Source: an uncultured Lewinella sp.
Lineage (GTDB): Bacteria; Bacteroidota; Bacteroidia; Chitinophagales; Saprospiraceae
Reading direction: 5' to 3'
Assembly: GCA_938021455.1 (NCBI GenBank)
Contig: CALIGP010000238.1
Span: 1 to 10,524, forward strand
Length of the DNA stretch: 10,524 nucleotides
The notes under the pieces are model-generated. The model worked only from the letters and a program-made list of their open reading frames with translations. It was not told the origin of the DNA and did no database searches. Shown here piece by piece: positions 5,796 to 10,524 of this stretch (its first letter is position 1; every line of letters starts with the position of its first letter). The translations under genes and the position numbers were made by a program.

Positions 5796-6647
5796 ATGTT
5801 TTTTTCCTTTTTTAATAAACGATCCTCTGGTATGAATACCCCACCTGATGCATTGCATCAGGTGGACTATCGGGCCTTCGCCGCAACAGATATTGGAAAC
5901 GTAAGGAAAACAAACGAAGATGAAGTGCTCTTTGTCCGACCTCATGATACGACAATCCGTCGTGATAAAGGGGTCTTGGGTATCGTAGCGGATGGAATGG
6001 GGGGACATAACTGTGGCGAAGTAGCGGCACGCATGGCGGTTGAAACCATTTCTGAACAGTTCTTTACCTCCAAAGGAGATGACTTGCTCAAAGGCTTGGC
6101 AAAAGCGGTCGATAAAGCCAATGGGAACATCTTTGGTTTAGCTCAGTCTGATGCTACTCATAAGGGGATGGGGACGACCTGCGTCGTAGCGGCATTACGC
6201 GGCAAGGAGTTGTGTTTAGCACACGTGGGAGACAGTAGAGCCTACAAGGTGTCAGCAAGGGGGATTTCCCAATTGACGAAGGATCATACTTATGTTCAGA
6301 GTCTTTTTGACCAAGGGATTATTTCCGAAGAGGAAAAAGATAGCCACCCCGAGAAAAATTACATTACTAAAGCCCTGGGTACCCGGAAGCAAGTTATCCC
6401 TGATGTTTTTCGGGTACCCGCTTTATTTGAGTCTGATGATCGTCTTTTGTTGTGTACGGATGGATTGTACGATTACTTATCTGCAGAAGAAATTTACGGC
6501 ATTGTACTTCGAGAGAAACCATCGGAGGCAGCCCGGATCATGATAGAAATGGCGAAGAACCGGGGTGGACATGATAATATGTCCTTGTTGATCCTTGAAC
6601 AGCGCCCGGATACCACCACTTTATCTGTCACCAAAACAATCTCTTAA
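5796..6647 (+). CDS. PP2C-family protein serine/threonine phosphatase
   Basis: This 283-residue protein is a soluble, cytoplasmic PPM/PP2C phosphatase that removes phosphate from Ser/Thr in a metal-dependent reaction. Motifs in order are R37-K-x-N40-E41-D42, the metal-binding ADGMGGH (Asp66-Gly67), GMGTT (124-128), GDSR (145-148), TDG (221-223, Asp222) and GGHDN (257-261, Asp260). All core metal ligands are present. The start is uncertain: ATG 5796 adds MFFSFFNKRSSG, while ATG 5832 gives a more ordinary N-terminus and is immediately followed by a perfect 25-base palindrome. It lies 27 bases after the FHA-protease and its stop is two bases before the kinase ATG, so the three are surely cotranscribed. 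Its likely role is to reverse phosphorylation by the neighbouring kinase, including any pThr seen by the FHA domain. Confidence 0.93.
   Translation: MFFSFFNKRSSGMNTPPDALHQVDYRAFAATDIGNVRKTNEDEVLFVRPHDTTIRRDKGVLGIVADGMGGHNCGEVAARMAVETISEQFFTSKGDDLLKGLAKAVDKANGNIFGLAQSDATHKGMGTTCVVAALRGKELCLAHVGDSRAYKVSARGISQLTKDHTYVQSLFDQGIISEEEKDSHPEKNYITKALGTRKQVIPDVFRVPALFESDDRLLLCTDGLYDYLSAEEIYGIVLREKPSEAARIMIEMAKNRGGHDNMSLLILEQRPDTTTLSVTKTIS
5829..5865 (+). promoter_or_regulatory. Back-to-back palindromes at the start of the phosphatase gene
   Basis: Bases 5841-5865 form a perfect palindrome with 12-base arms (CCACCTGATGCA and its complement) around one central T; in RNA this is an 11-bp stem with an ATT triloop. 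Directly before it, GGTAT-GA-ATACC (5829-5840) is a second inverted repeat that contains the ATG at 5832. The position suggests control of translation initiation or a protein-binding site. It is inside the coding sequence if 5796 is the start. Confidence 0.5.
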
Positions 6648-6649
6648 GT

Positions 6650-8473
6650 ATGGTAGGACGGAAAATTGGCCAATTCCAAATAGAAGAGGAATTGGGAGTT
6701 GGCGGCATGGGAACAGTATATAAAGCCAGAGACACCCGACTAAACCGGTATGTTGCCATTAAGGCCTTACACCCTCACGTCTTACGTGACTCACAAGCGT
6801 ACCGAAGGTTTAAGAATGAAGCACAAGTATCCGCACAGTTAAGTAATCCCAACGTAGCGACTCTCTATGATTTTATCAAGGAGAAGGATCAGAGTTACCT
6901 CATTATGGAATATATCGATGGGATAACGATTGAAGAGCGATTAAAAAGGGAAGGGGAGCTATCTGTTGAAGAAACGATTCATCTGTCTAAGCAAATACTA
7001 AACGGTCTTTCTGAAGCGCACCGGCTTAATATTTTACACCGGGACCTAAAGCCTGCCAACGTAATGATTAAGGCAGGAAATTATGCTAAATTGATGGACT
7101 TTGGTATTGCGCGATTGGAAACCGCGACCCGGCTTACCGCGAATAATAAGGTAATTGGTACCGTCGAGTATATGGCTCCGGAATTGCTGAAAGGAAAGGA
7201 ACCTTCGAAAGCATCGGATCTTTATGCCGTAGGAGTCTTGATTTACGAGATGCTTACCGGGAAGACTTTGTTTGTGGCCAAAAGTGAAGCGGCCCTTGTT
7301 TATAGTATTGTAAATGAAAAGCCTAAGTTAGACTTGTCGGGTGTTCCTCCTGAGCTTCGGAGAATCGTTAAGAAACTGACCAATAAACTACCCCAAAACC
7401 GATACTGGAATACGGAGAAAGTTTTAAAGGACCTCTCGGCAATCTCAATAGAAAAAGGGCGTTCTGGCGCCTCGTTACCCTCTTTGTCCATAAAGTGGCC
7501 TGCTGCGGTTTCAATGGGGAATAGATCGTCTTTAAGTACAAAGCTTTTAAACTGGGCCGGTCAATGGGGAGGAAGTAATAAAACCAAATTAGTATTGTTG
7601 GGCAGTATTATAATCAGCCTTTTTATTGTATTAGCAGGTAGCCTTATTCCGTCTGGTACGAGGAGTAACAACTTACCGCCGGCTGAAGAGAGGGTCGCGG
7701 AAGACCTAGATGATGAAGGAGTATTTGTACCTGAGAGTCAGAGCTATGCTGGAGGAACAAGTACGCGAAATGTAAAAAGTGTACAATACCCTGACCAATC
7801 CACCCCTTCGAGATCCCCCCCAGTGATTATAGAAAAAGAAGTGGAAACTCCAGTAAATACTGAACCTCGGGTGAATAGGCCTGAACCCAAGCCCAAAGAG
7901 CGAGTATCGCCTGCTCCGGTCACGATATCAAGCGTAGCTTCGAGTGAAGAAGAAATAACCACTGAAAAGCAGGTGGCTAAGTCAATAGAAATTATAGAGC
8001 GCCCAGCGTCACCCAAAGAAGAGGTGGTGGAAGAGCAGAAGACAGAGCAAGAAGTTCCCAAAAAGGAAACAGCTGAAAAAATGTCTATTGCCTTAAATAA
8101 GGGCAAGGCAACCAGTATTAGCATCCCTCAACAATATTTACCAGTTGTTTTTGGCCAGGCTATTAGTAGTGAAGAATTTCAGTCAGGCCAGGTAGTATAC
8201 TTTAAAGCTGATGGTAGCGTGATGGTAGGAGACGCGACGGTTATTGCCCGTGGTGCCCGTGTCCGGGCTAGGGTAAAGACGAATGCTGTAAAGAAAAATG
8301 GTAAGACAGAGTTTTCTATTGCTATTGATGCCGTAGAATCTACCGCAAAAAAATGGGTGTCTTTGGTTTATCCGGAGTATAGTCTTATTCAACAGGGAGT
8401 GATTTTGTTCCCGGCAAAAACAAGGCTTTCCCGAGTCAAAATAAAGCCTCAATCAACAATAATTTACGAATAA
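6650..8473 (+). CDS. Transmembrane Hanks-type Ser/Thr protein kinase with extracytoplasmic C-terminal domain
   Basis: Residues about 8-268 of this 607-residue protein are a complete Hanks-type kinase: glycine loop LGVGGMGTV (15-23), catalytic Lys38, helix-C Glu57, HRDLKPAN (130-137, Asp132), DFG (150-152), activation-loop threonines, and APE (176-178). One transmembrane helix (about 314-333) follows a basic juxtamembrane stretch. Outside the membrane comes a long Pro/Glu/Ser-rich low-complexity linker (about 335-478), then a beta-rich domain of about 120 residues (486-605) rather than the PASTA repeats seen in PknB/StkP. That domain resembles modules with the pattern ISS..xxxGQxVxFxxDxxVxVGxxxVIxxGA found in secreted or lipoprotein contexts; its ligand is unknown. 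The gene starts two bases after the phosphatase stop. It is the likely writer of phosphothreonine for the FHA-protease. Confidence 0.94.
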   Translation: MVGRKIGQFQIEEELGVGGMGTVYKARDTRLNRYVAIKALHPHVLRDSQAYRRFKNEAQVSAQLSNPNVATLYDFIKEKDQSYLIMEYIDGITIEERLKREGELSVEETIHLSKQILNGLSEAHRLNILHRDLKPANVMIKAGNYAKLMDFGIARLETATRLTANNKVIGTVEYMAPELLKGKEPSKASDLYAVGVLIYEMLTGKTLFVAKSEAALVYSIVNEKPKLDLSGVPPELRRIVKKLTNKLPQNRYWNTEKVLKDLSAISIEKGRSGASLPSLSIKWPAAVSMGNRSSLSTKLLNWAGQWGGSNKTKLVLLGSIIISLFIVLAGSLIPSGTRSNNLPPAEERVAEDLDDEGVFVPESQSYAGGTSTRNVKSVQYPDQSTPSRSPPVIIEKEVETPVNTEPRVNRPEPKPKERVSPAPVTISSVASSEEEITTEKQVAKSIEIIERPASPKEEVVEEQKTEQEVPKKETAEKMSIALNKGKATSISIPQQYLPVVFGQAISSEEFQSGQVVYFKADGSVMVGDATVIARGARVRARVKTNAVKKNGKTEFSIAIDAVESTAKKWVSLVYPEYSLIQQGVILFPAKTRLSRVKIKPQSTIIYE

Positions 8474-8490
8474 TCAGAAAACGAATTTCT

Positions 8491-9111
8491 ATGAAATTAC
8501 TGGCAACAACACTACTTTTTTTTGCATGCCTAACGCTTTTGGCGCAGGATGTTTCTTCTACTACTTCGGGTTTTTCTTTTGAAATTGGTGGGGAATACGC
8601 TGGTTGGTCAAGCAATAGCAATTTTATTAGCGATTTGGCTGAGCTAGACCCGGACGGATATGGTTACAAACTTGGCGTTGCTTATGGGTTTTCAGAAAAA
8701 CTGAGCTTAAGCATGGCTTACAGCGGTGTGAACTTCAATCTTAACGATAACTGGACCAAGTTCGCCGTCACGGGCCTGGACGTTTATGGTAGGATCACCT
8801 TTGGCGGAACGCTGCAAAAATTCCGCCCCTTTCTAGGCGCTGGAATAAGTACAAGGGCTATGAAAGTTGACCCAGTTACCCTTGATGGATTTGGGGAGTT
8901 TGAGTTGAAGAATACGGGGCTAGGCTTTTTTGGTGCTGGAGGTGCTAACTATCATTTTTTACCTAACTTAGCTGGTGCCTTCCAACTCCGTTTTACCACA
9001 GGAGATTTTTCCGGGAATACCATTTCCGGAGAACAGGTTGATATTGATGAAACTGTTGACTTTACGATCATCACACTAAGTCTGAGCGTCAAGTACTTCT
9101 TAGAATACTAA
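8491..9111 (+). CDS. Outer-membrane beta-barrel protein
   Basis: This 206-residue protein starts with a standard signal peptide (residues 1-18, TLLA|QD). The rest alternates hydrophobic and polar residues in strand-length blocks separated by short Gly/Asn/Asp turns, rich in aromatic residues (YGFSEKLSLSMAYSG, FGGTLQKFRPFLGAG), and ends with an aromatic last strand (SLSVKYFLEY) of the kind recognised by the BAM complex. This fits a small eight-strand barrel of the OmpA-like/OMP_b-brl type in the outer membrane. It begins 17 bases after the kinase stop, so it is likely in the same transcript. It may be a sensor partner, target or structural companion of the kinase's outer domain, but no specific function can be assigned. 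Length is typical for the class. Confidence 0.8.
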   Translation: MKLLATTLLFFACLTLLAQDVSSTTSGFSFEIGGEYAGWSSNSNFISDLAELDPDGYGYKLGVAYGFSEKLSLSMAYSGVNFNLNDNWTKFAVTGLDVYGRITFGGTLQKFRPFLGAGISTRAMKVDPVTLDGFGEFELKNTGLGFFGAGGANYHFLPNLAGAFQLRFTTGDFSGNTISGEQVDIDETVDFTIITLSLSVKYFLEY

Positions 9112-9159
9112 GTATACGGACCACAGTATGGTAAATCATAAGCCTATCTCTACAAGCAC

Positions 9160-9798
9160 ATGACCAGAATTGTATTAGTTGATGATCACCGAATAATTAT
9201 AGATAGCCTGAGTGTGCTTTTTGACACGATGCAGGGGGTTGAGGTTATTGGCACTTTTGACGATAGCAGGAAGGTTATACCATTTTTGAGGAAGAATTCT
9301 GTTGACGTCCTGATCACCGATTTAACAATGCCGTTTCTGGATGGTATTGCGCTGACGGTACAGGTTAAGCGTGAGTTCCCGGACCTAAAAGTGTTAATGC
9401 TTACCGTTAACGATGCTCCTGACCTTATTCGGGATGCATTCCTGGCTGGGGTAGCAGGGTACGTTGTTAAGAAAGCTGGACGGAAGGAACTAGAGCGTGC
9501 CATTCATTCTGTGGCTAAAGGTGATCTGTACTATAGCCAAGAGGTAATGGCCACTATTCTTGCGGGGCAAGACGCGGGGAGAATAAATGATAAGGCAATG
9601 CTCAATTCGTTAACACAACGAGAACTAGAGATTCTTCGTCTGCTGGTGGCTGAAAAGTCTTCTAGCCAGATCGCAAGTGAATTGTATATATCGTCAGGTA
9701 CTGTAGAAAATCATCGCTATAATCTATTTAAAAAATTAGGTGTTTCAAACGTTGTGGGGGCCGTCAAATTTGCGCTAAAATATAAGCTAGTTGATTAG
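9160..9798 (+). CDS. NarL/FixJ-type response regulator with LuxR DNA-binding domain
   Basis: This 212-residue protein has a receiver domain (about 2-118) with the acidic pair Asp8-Asp9, phosphoacceptor Asp54 (LITDLTMP), switch Thr82 and Lys104, all conserved. A linker leads to a LuxR/GerE helix-turn-helix (about 148-210) with LTQRELEILRLL (151-162) and the recognition-helix pattern TVENHRYNLFKKLGV (181-195). It is therefore a phosphorylation-controlled transcription factor of a two-component system. It lies 48 bases after the barrel-protein gene, and its final codons overlap the start of the TPR protein, its probable signalling partner. It ties the kinase/protease cluster to transcriptional output if they are cotranscribed; its target promoters are unknown. 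The 48-base gap holds no clear promoter. Confidence 0.93.
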   Translation: MTRIVLVDDHRIIIDSLSVLFDTMQGVEVIGTFDDSRKVIPFLRKNSVDVLITDLTMPFLDGIALTVQVKREFPDLKVLMLTVNDAPDLIRDAFLAGVAGYVVKKAGRKELERAIHSVAKGDLYYSQEVMATILAGQDAGRINDKAMLNSLTQRELEILRLLVAEKSSSQIASELYISSGTVENHRYNLFKKLGVSNVVGAVKFALKYKLVD

Positions 9799-10524
9799 AG
9801 TCACCCTCCTTTTGCTATGCCTTTTGGCTTGTTTGCCTTCGTCAGGACAGCGTGGCTCTTCTAATGATACTCAATTTAGTGATTTTAGCCGAGTTGCTGA
9901 AGCTGTAGAGAAGTCAATTAATAATAAAGACTTATTCATTAGCAGGAAAATAGATAGTCTTAAAGAAATGGCTACACTCTTGAACCTTCCGTATAGTTCA
10001 GGAGTCGTATTGAGGATAGAGGCTAAGAAGTACTTGTTTGAAGGCAACTTGGGCGAGGCTGTAAGTAAGTTGAATCAAGCAAAAAACGTTATTTCTTCCT
10101 GCTGTCAGAGTAGTAAGGAAATGATAAATATTCTGTTACTAGAAAATAGTTTATTGATCAACCTAGGCTTGGTAAATTTTGATACCATTCACTTCAAAAA
10201 AGGAAAGCAAAAACTAGAGCATGCATTAGTTCTTTCCAGAAAGTTATTGGATACTACGAGCATAGTTAATTGTTTGGATGGATTAGGTGATTACTACTAT
10301 TATTCCGCCTTCCAGGTTGAAAATATGGATTCTGCCCGATACTACTATGAAGAACTGCTACAAGTGGGAGAAGGAAAAGAGGAAAGTCTTTATAAGCTTA
10401 CGGACGCCTTGCATGGCTTAGCTAATGTGCACAATACCATCGGAAACATAGAACTGGCAGAAGACTATTTTTATCGATCGTTGTCTCTCGCGAAAGAGGA
10501 AAATTTTTACGATATTTCTTTCGC
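9791..10524 (+). CDS. TPR-repeat secreted/membrane protein, probable sensor kinase N-terminus (partial)
   Basis: A frame is open from TTG at 9791 to the end of the window (244 codons). An in-frame TAG lies immediately upstream (9788-9790) and the first in-frame ATG is about 60 codons in. Starting at the TTG gives a proper signal sequence (MIRVTLLLLCLLACLPSSG|Q), with LLAC as a possible alternative lipobox. The rest is helical, with TPR-like pairs near residues 78-98, 120-152, 158-190 and an excellent one at 204-236 (GLANVHNTIGNIELAEDYF). It overlaps the response regulator by eight bases. In Bacteroidota, exported TPR arrays beside NarL-type regulators usually continue into a transmembrane helix and histidine kinase; that half lies beyond the window, so the kinase call is inferred. 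Base composition is visibly AT-rich. Confidence 0.8.
   Translation, partial: MIRVTLLLLCLLACLPSSGQRGSSNDTQFSDFSRVAEAVEKSINNKDLFISRKIDSLKEMATLLNLPYSSGVVLRIEAKKYLFEGNLGEAVSKLNQAKNVISSCCQSSKEMINILLLENSLLINLGLVNFDTIHFKKGKQKLEHALVLSRKLLDTTSIVNCLDGLGDYYYYSAFQVENMDSARYYYEELLQVGEGKEESLYKLTDALHGLANVHNTIGNIELAEDYFYRSLSLAKEENFYDISF

Noticed and set aside
6377..6419. Inverted repeat GGGTACCCG / CGGGTACCC in the phosphatase gene
   Set aside because: The two arms are self-symmetric KpnI-type sites 25 bases apart within well-conserved coding sequence, and common codons (GT-R, R-V-P) account for them. No positional reason favours regulation.
4092..8473. Part of a type VI secretion regulatory set (PpkA/PppA/Fha)?
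   Set aside because: The functional trio is similar, but no Tss structural gene occurs in the window, and here the FHA domain is fused to a protease, unlike Fha1.

Overview
The window looks like a chromosomal segment from the phylum Bacteroidota, most likely a Saprospiria/Lewinella-type marine or environmental bacterium. This is inferred. The start codons lack Shine-Dalgarno sequences. Several signal peptides end in the A|Q cleavage style common in that phylum (SAQQ, LAQE, LAQD). A TAnnTTTG-type promoter box is present, and the gene content (FHA-protease, Hanks kinase, TPR sensor plus LuxR-type regulator) fits. No RNA gene, insertion sequence with a transposase, prophage or CRISPR array is visible.

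Left part (1-3733), secreted and envelope proteins. A leftward gene leaves the window at base 1; it encodes a secreted protein with a signal peptide and a calcium-loop motif. Diverging from it is a two-gene operon: a small lipoprotein of unknown function overlapped by one base with a PIG-L/LmbE-type zinc deacetylase lipoprotein. Facing these is a leftward secreted metal-dependent amidohydrolase. The 310-base gap between the two convergent genes holds a bounded repeat element: a 19-base inverted repeat at its ends, internal REP-like hairpins and an 8-base tandem repeat. An intrinsic terminator overlaps the amidohydrolase stop codon.

Middle (3734-4091). This 358-base divergent regulatory region has a perfect 12-base palindrome, a large imperfect inverted repeat, a 44-base hairpin and a possible promoter.

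Right part (4092-10524), a rightward run of signalling genes with short gaps. It starts with a membrane protein joining a cytoplasmic FHA (phosphothreonine-binding) domain to an extracytoplasmic trypsin/HtrA-like protease. Then come a PP2C phosphatase and a transmembrane Hanks-type Ser/Thr kinase with an extracytoplasmic C-terminal domain. These are followed by an outer-membrane beta-barrel protein, a NarL/FixJ-type response regulator and the start of a TPR protein, probably the matching sensor, which begins at a TTG codon overlapping the regulator's end. The first three genes form a plausible kinase/phosphatase/reader circuit in which cytoplasmic threonine phosphorylation controls a protease on the other side of the membrane. 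That wiring is the most interesting hypothesis here; it is inferred from domain order and gene order, not shown.
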